Of a stretch of DNA of 64,000 nt, positions 43,586 through 54,134 are shown piece by piece. The notes below the pieces were generated by a model. The model was not told the DNA's origin, did no database searches, and saw only the letters and a program-made list of their open reading frames with translations. The position numbers and the translations under genes are program-made. The DNA is taken from the NCBI GenBank assembly GCA_039704465.1, contig JASFAU010000007.1, positions 930,001 through 994,000 of the forward strand. The letters run 5' to 3'. Position 1 is the first letter of the stretch. Every line of letters begins with the position of its first letter. Source of the DNA: Plasmodiophora brassicae. Lineage: Eukaryota; Endomyxa; Phytomyxea; Plasmodiophorida; Plasmodiophoridae.

Positions 43586-44644
43586 ATGCTGATTCATGGG
43601 GCGTTGTGCAAGCGCGTGCTGTCGACGGTGGTGCGGCCGACAGGAGCGCCGCCGTTGAATGAGCTGCCGAGTGGCGTTCGGCGGCTGACGTCGGAAGAGC
43701 GGGCGTCGGCCCTGTACAAAGGCCCCGTCAAGGCGGTGGTGCTGGACTGGAGCGGGACGGTCGCCGATGCGCACGTGCTCGCACCCGCTGTCGTGTTCCG
43801 GGACGTGTTCGCCGAGCACGGCGTGCCGATCACGATGGAGGAGGCGCGCCTGCCCATGGGCTTGCGCAAGGATCTGCACATCGAGAAGATCCTGGAGATC
43901 CCCGATGTGCAACGGCGCTGGCGTCGGGTTAAGAACGGAGCTGCGCCCACGCCTGATGACGTCAAGGCTCTGTTCGACGACTTCGTCCCGTTGCAGGTCA
44001 GCGCGCTTCGCAAGTATTCGTCGTTAAGTACGGCTGGTTGCCGTTCCGACGGCGGAGGATGCGTGTGCTGATGGGGTGTCAGTTCCAGGCGCGCGTGAAG
44101 CCGTCCGGAAGCTACGAGAGGAGCTCAGCTGCAAGATTGGCGTTACGACTGGGTTTACTGAGGCCATGGTCGACGTTCTCCTTGAGGATACTGCCGCCCA
44201 GGGTTTCGTTCCGGACGCCAGTGTTGCAGGCGATAGCGTACAGAACGATATGGGGTTCCGGCCGACGCCTTTCATGGTTGGCGCGCATTGCCTTGGCCGG
44301 TTGAATCCGATGCTGATCGGGTGCAGGTGTACGAGAACCTTGTTCGGCTGGGCGTGTACCCGATACAGTCAGTTGTTAAGGTTGACGACACGGTCGGCGG
44401 GATCGGCGAGGGGCTCAACGCCGGCTGCTGGGCGGTTGGCATTGCCGGGTGCGGCAACTACACGAACGTGGCATCCCTGGACGAATGGGAACGCATGCCC
44501 GACGATGAGAAACAACGTCGAATCCAGTACTCCCGGGACAAACTGGTCGGCAGCGGCGCGCACTACGTCATCGACTCCATCCACCTGCTTCCGGACGTCG
44601 TCAACGACGTCAACGCCCGTCTCGCTGCGGGCGATCGCCCGTAG
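43586..44644 (+). CDS. phnX: Phosphonoacetaldehyde hydrolase (phosphonatase), HAD superfamily
   Basis: Cleaves the C-P bond of phosphonoacetaldehyde to acetaldehyde and phosphate in 2-aminoethylphosphonate breakdown. Three exons: the first ends with a partial Ile codon before about 44035, the second starts at about 44089 (IPGAREAVRKLREEL), the third starts VYENLVRLGVYP. Active-site elements are present: nucleophile loop VVLDWSGTVAD, the Schiff-base Lys in MGLRKDLHIEKIL, IGVTTGFTEAMVDVL, GFRPTPFM and VKVDDTVGGIGEGLNAGCW with the HAD acidic pair. N-terminal residues MLIHGALCKRVLSTVVRP look like a mitochondrial presequence. The family is mainly bacterial, so eukaryotic presence with introns suggests an old transfer. 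No transaminase (phnW) gene was seen in the window. Confidence 0.92.
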
Positions 44645-45016
44645 ACCCCACCCCCGTCGCTGACGTGCCGATCCATGTTTCTCTATACGCTCTGTGTGTG
44701 TGTGTGTGTTATTCGATGGGCGCTCGCTGCCTGCGGATGCCGCGTCTCCCACAAGCGGTGCTCTCGTGGGCGCAGGTCGCTGCTGGAGAGCGGCCTCGCC
44801 GTTGGCGTGCCGCTGCCGGTACAGTGGACCAGTGGTAGTAGGTACGTTCCCAAAGACGAAAGTAGCGCGGGGCTGCCGGCCGCCGTAACGTTACGCGTCG
44901 TGACCCGTGGGCGCGCGCTTCGCACCGGGGGCCGAGGGTTCCCCGCGCAGACCCGTTTGTGCTTGCTGCCCTGCCCCTGGTCGTCGTCGTTCGCATCCGC
45001 ATCGCGCGCCCCCGCC
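44645..45016. other. Intergenic region with TG microsatellite
   Basis: 371 bp between phosphonatase and the tandem-SET gene, both on the plus strand. Contains (TG)8 at 44693-44708. No gene recognised. Confidence 0.45.
44693..44708. repeat. (TG)8 microsatellite
   Basis: Eight perfect TG units shortly after the phosphonatase stop codon. Confidence 0.95.
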
Positions 45017-46510
45017 ATGCTGCCTGACACGATCGAGGTGCGCCCGTTCGACGCGTACGGGTTCGCCTGCAGAGGGCTGTTCGCCAAGGTCGACATGCCG
45101 GCCGGTAACGCACTGGGTGGGCCTTGGCGCCGTGACGTTGTGCCCATTAACGGCGCGTGTGTCTGGGTCGGCAGGTGCGCTCATCTGGTGGCACGATAAG
45201 GGCACGGAGCCTGTCGACGTTTACACCCGGACGCAGATCGAGGCGCACCCGCAGCGGGAGAAACTCGTCATGTTTTCCTACATGCTGGGCGACGACCGTA
45301 TGCGTCGACGAGTGCCGGCGCGCTGTCAGGAGGGAACACTAACGGTTTGCATTGCGTCAGAGTTTTCGTCGACGGCGGATCCCGAATCGGACCCGTCCTT
45401 TTTCTTCAATCACTCCTGCTCTCCGAATACCTGGTGACAGCCGCTGCAACGGGTGCCCGGGCACAACAATCCCTGATAGCGATGCGCGCCAGGTACGACA
45501 CTGACGAGCGCATCGTGGCGATGCGGGACATCAAGGCCGGCGAGCAGTTGGTCTACGACTACTCGTTTACCGAGACCGAGGCATGTTGAGGTGCTGGGGC
45601 TTGATCGGACTTGATATGACGACCATTATCGTCGCTAGGCGTCACTGCACTCCGGTATGAAGTGCCAGTGCGGGTCAGGACAGTGCCGCGGCGTGTTAAC
45701 GTTTTCTGAATGGCGAAGCCGGGCGTTCGTGAAACGCTACCATGGGCACCTGACCGAGTACATCTGGCGTAAGCATTCGGAGAACAGGTATGTGTGAAGG
45801 TTGCCCTGCTGCCGACGAGTGACCCAATGGCAATCGCCCAGCTGGTACGATCCGCGTGCCGAACTTCGGCACAGACCCGATGGCGCACTCGGCATGTTCT
45901 GTCGCACGACTCCTGGGATGGCGTTCCGCGCTGGCGAAAAGATCCTTGTGTTCTCCGGCAAAGTCGTTCATCGCGACCAGCTGCTGGAACCGGGCGCGCT
46001 GTCTGCTCGCGACTGGGAGATGTCCCTCCAGGTCCACCAAGACCTTTGGCAGAGTAGTTTTCGCAGGCAGCTCCCCATCAACATTGAGGCTGACATCCAT
46101 TTACAGTTCCTGCATGGAAGGAGAGCGGCGACAAGTGTGAGACGACCGACTACGTAAACCACAGTTGCGACCCGTCCTGTGGCATGCTCGACTCTGTCAC
46201 GGTCGTTGCCATTCGCGACATCCAAGAGGGCGAAGAGATCACAATCGACTACGCGATGGTGAACGATGGCCTGATAACCGAGCCGAGTGACAACTTCGTC
46301 TGCAGCTGCAACAGCAGCATCTGTCGTGGCAAGATCACGTCGTCCGACTGGCGTATCCCCGAGCTCCAGCGTCGCTACGGAGACTACTTCTCCCCGTTTA
46401 TGCGCCAGCTGATCAAGCAGCAGAACGGGAAACTGAAGCACAAGGAAGTCGGTGAGCCGCAGCCACCCGGCGAGCCAGTTGCCGAGGCCATCACCGTTGT
46501 CTCCAGCTGA
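45017..46510 (+). CDS. Protein with two tandem SET domains
   Basis: Probable lysine methyltransferase-related protein with duplicated SET modules. Exons from ATG 45017 (MLPDTIEVRPFDAYGFACRG) join in phase across short introns. The first SET module has FFFNHSCSPNTW, then RIVAMRDIKAGEQLVYDYSF and a post-SET-like MKCQCGSGQCRGVLTFSEWR. The second starts ALGMFCRTTPGMAFRAGEKI and has DYVNHSCDPSCGM, VVAIRDIQEGEEITIDYAMV and another Cys-rich CSCNSSICRGKI. Both copies keep the NHSC AdoMet/pseudoknot motif and the catalytic-region Tyr (YDYSF, IDYAMV). No chromatin-reader domain is present, so non-histone substrates are possible. Residue positions of the two modules are about 1-190 and 215-400. Confidence 0.82.
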
Positions 46511-46708
46511 GAACCACCTCTTCTTGGTTGACCTATCCTTCCTTTGTTGGCACGGTGACGCACACAGGGCACGCTTTATAAAACCCATTCCGGCGAGTTT
46601 CCGCTGCATGCGACCCAGTGCGCGGGGATCCTCCCTTGAAGTTGGCGCGCTCCGCCCGGGTTTGTTCGCGGTATACGTAATTTTAGGGCGCGGCCGGATA
46701 GTTGATGG

Positions 46709-46733
46709 CTCCGCGGCGGAGTCCGTCACGGAC
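46709..46733 (+). promoter_or_regulatory. Double palindrome containing GCGGAGTCCG just upstream of LTV1
   Basis: Two adjoining palindromes, CTCCGCGGCGGAG and GTCCGTCACGGAC, end 11 bp before the LTV1 ATG. The shared core matches sites before three other genes in the window. Confidence 0.4.
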
Positions 46734-46744
46734 TAGCAGACGCC

Positions 46745-48253
46745 ATGGGGAAGCGGGCAGTCAAGTTTCATCTCGTCCATCGCAGTGATCGGGACCCGCT
46801 GATCCTTGACGAGAACAGTTCGAAGCTCGTACTTCAGGAGGCCACCACCGTCCAGAACGTCCGTCGTCGTGAAGCGCGTCAAGCCGCCCAGCGGCGCAAA
46901 CATGCCGAAGATGACGACGGCGGCGAAGTTCTCTTCCCGACCGCAAGGCATTGCGACGAGACGCGTGCTGATGTCAGTGAACAAGTCTCCGTTGGCAATG
47001 GTGATGATGACGAGCTAGAGCACATCCCATCTGCCGGACAATTCCGATCAAGGGTTCTTCTGCCCGCCGAAGCCCTCCCGTCGCAGTACGAAGAAGCCAC
47101 TGGTGTACTTGCCAGGGACGCACTCGTGACTGGCGTTGTTCGTCACCTTCCCACCGATGTAAGTTTGGAATTTGACCCTTTGCTTGCTGGGATCGTGTGA
47201 TGAACTTTTGATACTTCCGAATGGTTGACGCCTGTCCGTTTTGGGCAAGGACGACCACTTTGTTGGGGACTTGTTTCGCTTTGCGATGTCATAGTTACTC
47301 TGACGACTCCTGTCTACTACTGTTTCCCCCATTGCTTGGTGTTTCAGTGCTGTTCTGAGACGCTGTTTGTATAGGTTCAAGACGCGCTGCTTGGCAGGTT
47401 TAGCGACAGCGACGATTTCGATGAGCTCGACGAGGACTTTGTTCAGCAGGCCATGATATCTGACGAGGAGCCGATATCTGACATTGACGATGATCTGACA
47501 GCGTATGTCCGCAAGCAAGACAGGCAGTACGAAGATGACGACGATGATGCATGGGTGGAGCGTGGACGTCCAGATCGCCCTGGGCTACTGGGCGAGCTTG
47601 ACGCCGCTTTCGACAACCTGATGCTGCAGTACGACAGCGACGAAATTGGTGAGCTGGATGAGGACGTCGTTGGCGTGTGCGCGAACGTCGAGGACACCTA
47701 CCTGGACGAGTTCATCTCCCACGCTGAGACGAAATACGTCCCGGGACCGAACGTCTCCGCCGAGGCCGACGAAGTCATCTCCCTGACCCGACATCACGTT
47801 CTGCGACAGATCCAGGAAGGCGAGGCCTACGACACCGAAGAAGACAACCGGGCGTTGGAGCGCGAATGCTGTCCCCCCGTTCGGGAGTCTTGGGATTGCG
47901 AATCCATCCTTTCAACGCTGTCGAACCTGGAGAACCATCCCGTCCTGATTGCGGAACCTCGGCGCGACCGCATAAAGCTGACAAGGCGTGGCCTGCCCGA
48001 CCTTGAGGATCAACACCCTGCTGATACCCAGACGCAGGAACGCGAGGCGAACGAGGTCAACCTGGGCCAGTCTCGTCCCGTGAAGGAGTCGGCTGAGCAG
48101 AAGCGCGAGCGAAAGGCAGCGGTGCGCCAGGCACGAGGCGAACGTCGACAGCAGAAGAAAGCGCTGCGACAGGCGTTCACGAGGGAGGAGAAACTTCAAC
48201 ATTCGGTCGGCATTCAACAGCGCCTTCACAATCCGTCAGCAGTCAAGTTATAA
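46745..48253 (+). CDS. LTV1: LTV1, 40S ribosomal subunit biogenesis/export factor
   Basis: Conserved 40S assembly factor released by casein kinase phosphorylation before cytoplasmic maturation. Two exons (46745-47158, 47375-48253) give 430 aa. The N-terminus KRAVKFHLVHRSDRDPLI is the LTV1 signature (KxaxtFxLVHRSQrDPLi), followed by LPAEALPSQYEEATG and DDFDELDEDFVQQAM. The C-terminal half has WDCESILSTLSNLENHPVLI, near-invariant in LTV1, and a basic tail (AVRQARGERRQQKKALRQAF). The acidic middle is typical. The 216-bp intron is by far the longest clearly mapped in the window. Confidence 0.95.
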
Positions 48254-48316
48254 CCAATCCAGTTGCTCATAAACGTCCTGTAATATATTCTTATCGTCAA
48301 CAGGCACTCGTCCCGG

Positions 48317-49409
48317 CTAGTGCATTTTGAGGGTGTCGGTGGAGACGGGTGAACCTTCGATCCGTTTCGGGTATGCGGACGATATGCGGTCGGCGTTCCA
48401 TCGAAAGACCGTTGCGACGATCAGCATGATCGGGTGCATGATGGCATCGAATATGTACATGCGCCGAGGAGTGACGCCCGACATCAGCGCAATGAGGAAG
48501 TCCTGAATGAGGTCCGGACAGGAGCAGTTGAAGTCGCCCTTGCCGACCGAGTACCATATGTACGAGGCGACCATCGCCGGTGAATACGTCGACGGCGGCA
48601 GCATCTCGACAGTCTCGGCCTGTCCGTTCGATAAGTGTCAGACACGGCCAGGGCAATTGGCGCGAACAGCAAAGACGAACCGGTTTGGTCTTGTTCTCGT
48701 GCTCGAAGCCGGGCGTGTCCGTGTCGGGCGGGTACGCAATCGACACCTTGATGTTGAACCCGGTCAGCTCATTCCTCAACGCCTCGGCCAGGCCACGAAT
48801 GGCGAACTTTGTCGGGCTGTACGACGAGTAGCCCAGCCAGCCCGACAGGCCAGCCCCGGAGCTGATCAGGATGCAGTGGCCCTGCCGGACAGCGGCCATG
48901 TGCGGCACCGCCGCCTTCAGGCAGACGACAGTGCCCATGTAGTTCAACTCCATCGAATCCCTGAACGTTTCGACCGGCTGCTGCAGGAAATACCCAGGAT
49001 GCGACGCGCCGGCCGCACAGATTAAATAGTCGGGCGGCCCGTGCGTCTGCACGGCGCTGTCGATCGCGACAGCCATGGTTTTGAAATTCGTCGCATCGGC
49101 TGAGATCGTGTCGACAGCGCAGCCGGGGTCTGCCGCGCTCGCCAGGACGGCCTGCCTCGCCGCCTGCAGTTTCTCTTGCGACCTGGACACCAGCGTGATG
49201 GCCCGGGCACGCTCCTTCGCAGCCTGGATCGCCATGGACAGGCCGATCCCCGTCGATCCGCCGACGACAATGACGTGCGTGCCCTGGAGCGGCACGGACG
49301 GCTTGATGACGCGGTACCCGACCTCGAGCAGCATCAGCAGCAGCGGGACGACGGCGATGGCGCCCAGCACGACCCATACGACATCGACGCCGACCAGCCC
49401 AGTCGACAT
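48317..49409 (-). CDS. KDSR: 3-ketodihydrosphingosine reductase (SDR family)
   Basis: ER enzyme reducing 3-ketosphinganine to sphinganine, second step of sphingolipid synthesis. Two exons (49409-48681, 48619-48317), 343 aa. ATG 49409 gives an N-terminal membrane helix (VVWVVLGAIAVVPLLLML). The SDR domain has VIVVGGSTGIGLSMA (NADPH loop), NYMGTVVCLKAAVPHM, LISSGAGLSG (catalytic Ser) and YSSYSPTKFAIRGLAEAL (catalytic Tyr and Lys). The KDSR-specific PPDTDTPGFEHENKTKP joins across the intron to AETVEML. The C-terminus has a further hydrophobic segment (YIFDAIMHPIMLIVATVF). It converges on LTV1 with 63 bp between stops. Confidence 0.93.
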
Positions 49410-49897
49410 CCCCCCTCCCGGCCCGTCCTGGACGATGCCTCCCCAAAATCGAAATGGGCCGGCGGCGGCGGCCACTGCACACGACCAGCCCGGCGCCGGC
49501 GGCAGGTCGCGCAGTGGAAAATGGCGCGGCAGTCGGGACCTGTCGGCCCGTCGCCCTTTCCGCGTCGACTGCATGTCCGCAGCATTATACTGTACATATT
49601 GTATTCCCCCTCCGACGTGCAGATGCGGACAGCAGGCAGCCTTCTCGCTTGTGCCGGATGCAGTTGGACGATTGGTGATCAGGGCTAGACAGAGAGGGAG
49701 CTGATCGATCCGGTACGGCGTAGGGCGTTGTTGTTAGGCGGGGAGGTCGCGGGGGATCGACCTAGTACTGGTAATCGCGGCGCGGCGACTACCCCCTCCA
49801 AACGGTCCCGCCGACCATAATCGGTTAGCACGGTCAAGGTAGTCGCCGATTCAAATTCGGGGTCGTCGTCCTCCCGCGCCTGCCGCTGTCGACAAGG
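49410..49897. promoter_or_regulatory. Intergenic region between divergent KDSR and Myb genes
   Basis: 488 bp between two divergent start codons. No gene or known motif recognised; probable promoters of both genes. Confidence 0.4.
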
Positions 49898-50866
49898 ATG
49901 ACGGAGAGTGAATCTGGTGGTGCTAGCGCTGGGTACCGGAGCCCCGAAGACGAGCAGGACCTCGACCAGGAGCAAGGTGAGTCGAGCAACGCGGCCGCCC
50001 CTGCCGAAGAGTACAAGAGAGGATGGGGATCCTGGACGCGAGAGGTCGGTGACCAGGCGGGAACGTATTCTTCACCCTTTCTGACGTGGCCACCATTCAG
50101 GAGGACGAGCAAATCGAGGAATTCGTTCGGGCCTACGGGACTAAGAAGTGGACAAGGGTAGGCATGTTCCTCAAACGGCGAACAGGGAAGCAGTGTCGCG
50201 AACGGTGCGTAAGTTCGTCTTGATCGTTTCATCTGACGCGCTAACATGGCACCCAGATGGCACAACCACCTGAACCCGGCCATCCGTCGAGATCGCTGGT
50301 CAGGCGAGGAGGACCAAACCATCATCCGCGAGCACATGATACGCGGCAGCCGCTGGTCGGAGATCGCCAAGTTCCTGCCCGGTAGGACCGACAATGCCAT
50401 CAAGAACAGGTGGAACTCGACTATGCGGCGCGTGCAGCGGCACTGCTGGGCCATGAACAGCGCGGCCAGACCGGGGCGCCGGTTAGCGCCCGCCACCGGC
50501 GAAGGCGCTGAACTGTACCAGTACTGCCTCCATGTCACCAGAACGGAAATGGAGGGCTGCCAGTACGTCCCAGTGGTCGCTGTCGGACGTTCAGACGCTA
50601 AACGGCATAGTAGGGCCACGTCCCCGGAGGCCAAGTTCAAGTCACGTATGGCGATTGGTGTAGGTGAGCAGCCAGGGGCTCCAGGAGAAGGGTTCCCTAC
50701 CTCCATATCGATCCCCGTTGCCTATCGGAACGGCCAGCCGATCAAGCCACCACGGCCGGCACATTCACCATCGTTCCTAACCGGGGAGGACGTCCCCGCC
50801 CCGATGATTGACGAACGACTGCTCGGCGCCGCCAACATCCTGTTCACGGCCAGGGAACGCTGCTGA
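49898..50866 (+). CDS. R2R3-type Myb DNA-binding protein (286 aa)
   Basis: Nuclear transcription factor. Three exons (49898-50044, 50101-50204, 50257-50866) in phase. Two Myb repeats occupy about residues 42-145: [18 protein letters not shown] ... [18 protein letters not shown] then [40 protein letters not shown] and WNSTMRR. Trp spacing and recognition-helix residues ([22 protein letters not shown]) are those of c-Myb R2/R3. The N-terminus is acidic; the C-terminus is Pro/Ser-rich without a clear domain. Both introns fall inside the first repeat. Target genes unknown. Confidence 0.93.
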
Positions 50867-51294
50867 ACGAGACGACGCCGGGCCATCAAACCAATACACT
50901 GCCAGTGGTGGTCGAAACCCGATCTCCCCAGTTACCGATCGGGCGTTGTCTTGTTCCCCGAATATGGACCGCCGCCATCGGCAGAACCCGCGACGGTACT
51001 GGGTTCCTCAAGGTGCCGGTGCCGCGGTGCTCTCTTGGCCGACAGGGTCGGCAACCGTTGACCTAATGTCCAGGTGGATCTGGCATCGATTGCCTGTATA
51101 CGGCGCTCGAGTAACTTGCTGCGATGCGGGCACGACGCTTCGGCACACGCTCTCGCCAAAACACCCCGTGCGTGCCCGGCGGCATCGGCTCCATCACGCA
51201 CCGCGGCACCGCGTCGCTGTCAGTCACGCACCGGGGCCCGTGCCACGTTGGCATTTTGGGATTGCCGCGCGCGGCGGACACGGGGACGCAGATC
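50867..51294. other. Intergenic stretch, nothing recognised
   Basis: 428 bp between the Myb stop and the phosphomannomutase start, same strand. Open frames on either strand show no motif; probably Myb 3' region and PMM promoter. Confidence 0.45.
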
Positions 51295-52101
51295 ATGACG
51301 GCGTCTCGGCGGAAGATCATGCTGTTCGACGTCGACGGGACGCTGACGCGGCCACGGCTGGTAGGTCCCCGCGTCGGTTGGGACGAGGAATGGCGCTGAG
51401 CCCGCCCCCCGCAGCCAGCCACGTCGGAGATGAAGGATTTCCTGAAGGCGCTGAAAAGGCACGTCGTCATCGGGTTCGTCGGCGGCTCTGACCTGAGCAA
51501 GATCAAGGAGCAACTCGGCGATGATTGCGTTTCGGTCTTCGATTACGGGTTCAGCGAGAACGGGCTGGTTGCGTATCGCGATGCGTCCCCGATCGGGGAG
51601 ACGTCAATTCTCGATTTCCTGGGCGAGGAGCGTCTACAGGCGATCACGAAGTTCTGCCTGCGGTACATCGCTGATCTCACCATCCCGAAGCAGCGCGGCA
51701 CGTTCATCGAGTTCCGCAAGGGCATGATGAACATTTGCCCGATCGGGAGGAACTGCTCGCAGGAGGAACGGGACGAATTCGAACAGTACGACAAGGTCCA
51801 CCAGGTTCGCGCCAAGATGATCCAGGCGCTCAGGGAGAACTTCCCTGACGAGAAGTTGACGTATTCGATCGGCGGCCAGATCAGCTTCGACGTCTTCCCG
51901 ACCGGATGGGACAAGACGTACTGCCTGACGTTCATCGAAGAGGCCGGCTTCGAAGAAGTGCACTTCTTCGGCGACAAGACCCACAAGGGCGGAAACGACT
52001 TTGAGATCTTCCATGACAGCAGGACGGTTGGACACACGGTGACATCGCCAGAAGACACCATGGCGCAGGTTCTCCAGGTCCTTAATCTGAAACAGCTTTG
52101 A
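51295..52101 (+). CDS. PMM: Phosphomannomutase
   Basis: Converts mannose-6-phosphate to mannose-1-phosphate for GDP-mannose, glycosylation and GPI anchors. Two exons (51295-51360, 51415-52101), 250 aa, full length. HAD nucleophile motif [15 protein letters not shown], then [54 protein letters not shown] (the conserved substrate loop), [20 protein letters not shown] and [16 protein letters not shown], all invariant blocks of eukaryotic PMM. Converges on the thioredoxin/PGP fusion gene (143 bp between stops). Confidence 0.96.
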
Positions 52102-52244
52102 ATTGTACGGAAGCGCCGGGCATGGCATCAATTGCCCAACGTTCAGTGTCCCGAAACGAAATACATATGCATGCCGACATGCGTCTAACGGCGAAGCATT
52201 ACGCCGCAGCAGTGCATCGCAACAACCAGTAGGACAATGACGGT

Positions 52245-53687
52245 TTACAGAAGGTCGTTGATACATCGGAGGATATAGTGGGGGGTCGCCGTCCCGGGTT
52301 GACCAACCTGGTCGAGTCTGCTGACCCCGGAAAGAACGAGCACCGTACTGGTACCGGCATTGTGGCCGAAGGCGATGTCAGTGAACAGGTTGTCGCCGAT
52401 CATCAGACAGCGTTTGCGGTCCAGGCCACCGAGTCGCTCTGCTAGCAGATCGAGCATGAACGTGGTCGGCTTGCCGAGGTCGACCGGTTCTCGCTGCGAG
52501 CCAGCAGCAATGGCAGCGACGCAGCTGCCTGCCCCGGGATAGACCCGAACGGCAGATGGGAACGTGGCATCGCGGTTCGTGCAGATAAACTGCACGGACG
52601 GGTTGTTGTGAAGGAGCCAGGTAGCGTACGCGACCTTCGCATACGTTAGCTCGGGGTCGAACCCAACCACGACAGCAGTAATCTCCCGGTCGACCACTAC
52701 TGCGTCCATCTGCGGCCTTGGAACGTTATGGCCGTGCAGCTGTCGAGAACGATGTTAACGGCACACCCCATGAGCCAGAACGAGGATGCGAACCGTACAA
52801 GTCGTCCTTCAACAGGTTCAATGCCCACGTTTCGCAGTTCGATGCCGATGCCTTCGTTGCCGACCACATAGACCTTTCCGGAGTGGTTCCTATCTTTCAG
52901 GTAGCGGGCCGCCGCGAACGACGTGCATAGAACGTCATCCACGACGGCGGGGATGCCCATCGCGGCCAGCTTCGCAACGTATTGTTCCCGGCTCGACATG
53001 GAATTATTCGATACGAAATAGACCCGCTTGCCCTATGGACAGGCCACACAGTTCAGGGAACGACCGGCAACCCAGCCTCCGCAACACACCCGTCGACGAA
53101 GCTCGTTGACAACCCGGACGGCGCCAGGCATGATGCGGGGGCCGGTCCACAACACGCCATCGCAATCGAGCAGGACGGTATCGTACGCATCCAGATCGAT
53201 TCGAGGGCTGAGCAGCACGAACTTCTCGACGCGGCCGGCATCCAGGCAATCGTTCTCCACAAGGGTCTCCAGCCAGGGGTGCGCGTCGCCGTCCTGGATT
53301 CGATACAGTTGAGGGATCGCCTTCAGCTGCAAGGCACTATGCCGCCGGTAGGCGTACGCGGGGTTGCCTTTGTACGCCGCTCGCTCCACCGTTATCTCCA
53401 GCAGGCACGCCGATGGGGCAAGCGCCTCCATCGCGCCGATAATGACCGGGTACGCAGCATGGCACTGTCTGTCGTTAGAACAGTCCACAACGTGGCGGAA
53501 ACGGCACGCAGCGTACATCAGGGCACCACGATCGGCCGGTGTCAGGATCCCGCTGGCCGAACGCCAGGATGAACAATGGCACGCCTCGACGTCGCGCCTC
53601 GTCTTGCGCGACCCGCAACCGCGCGTCGAATTCATCGGGCGTATCACAGACGACGTGGTACAACGCCGATGACGTCCGGTCGCCCAT
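52245..53687 (-). CDS. TXNDC17-like thioredoxin fused to phosphoglycolate phosphatase (414 aa)
   Basis: Four exons (53687-53517, 53464-53090, 53032-52799, 52709-52245) join in phase with no stop. Residues 1-145 match TXNDC17/TRP14: VPLFILAFGQRDPDTGRSW, then the WCPDC active site recreated across the first intron, YKGNPAYAYRRHSALQLKAI and PQLYRI. From about residue 150 it is a PGP/4-nitrophenylphosphatase of the HAD class: YDTVLLDCDGVLWTGP, GKRVYFVSNNSMSSREQY, GKVYVVGNEGIGIELRNVGI, VVVGFDPELTYAKVAYA, FICTNRDATFP and MIGDNLFTDIAFGHNAGTS. Both halves look active. Exon 2 runs through the junction of the two domains, so the fusion does not depend on a predicted splice there. PGP enzymes remove phosphoglycolate or glycerol-3-phosphate; a redox link with the Trx domain is inference. 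Confidence 0.9.
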
Positions 53688-54134
53688 CGATCCGCCAACC
53701 TGCAAAATCGCGCCGACTTGTCATCCGCGAGCGGCCGCAGGCCATGCCATGCCACAGGCGCCAGTGGTTCCAGTGCTCGAACCGCACAGAATTACGTGAA
53801 CGCAACAGTTCGCCAACGAACGTCACGCGGTATCATCGCCGACCATTTCGCAATGCGGACTTACCTAGCCTTGTCCACCGCCGACACGATCGTTGGCAGT
53901 TCAAACATGCAACAGCGCATCAGGCACGGCAGACAGATTCATCTGCAATGCGTTCTTCTCTACAGGTAGGTATGGGTATGTAGTCACATGTTATGCACGT
54001 CCTCGGTGCCTTGACCTGCTGGACCGTCGCGCGGAGTCCGCTGCGGAGTCCGTGGCCACGGCTGAGCGCAACGACTTCAGCGTTCGCTGATACCATCTTC
54101 CGCTGCCTCAGGAAGAACTGGGCGGCTTTTCGCG
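53688..54134. promoter_or_regulatory. Intergenic region between divergent Trx-PGP and RPA49 genes
   Basis: 447 bp between divergent start codons. It contains two direct copies of GCGGAGTCCG at 54031-54040 and 54043-54052, the same core found upstream of other plus-strand genes here. No gene recognised. Confidence 0.4.
54031..54052 (+). promoter_or_regulatory. Tandem GCGGAGTCCG motif upstream of RPA49
   Basis: Two identical 10-bp copies two bases apart, ending 82 bp before the proposed RPA49 start. Confidence 0.35.
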
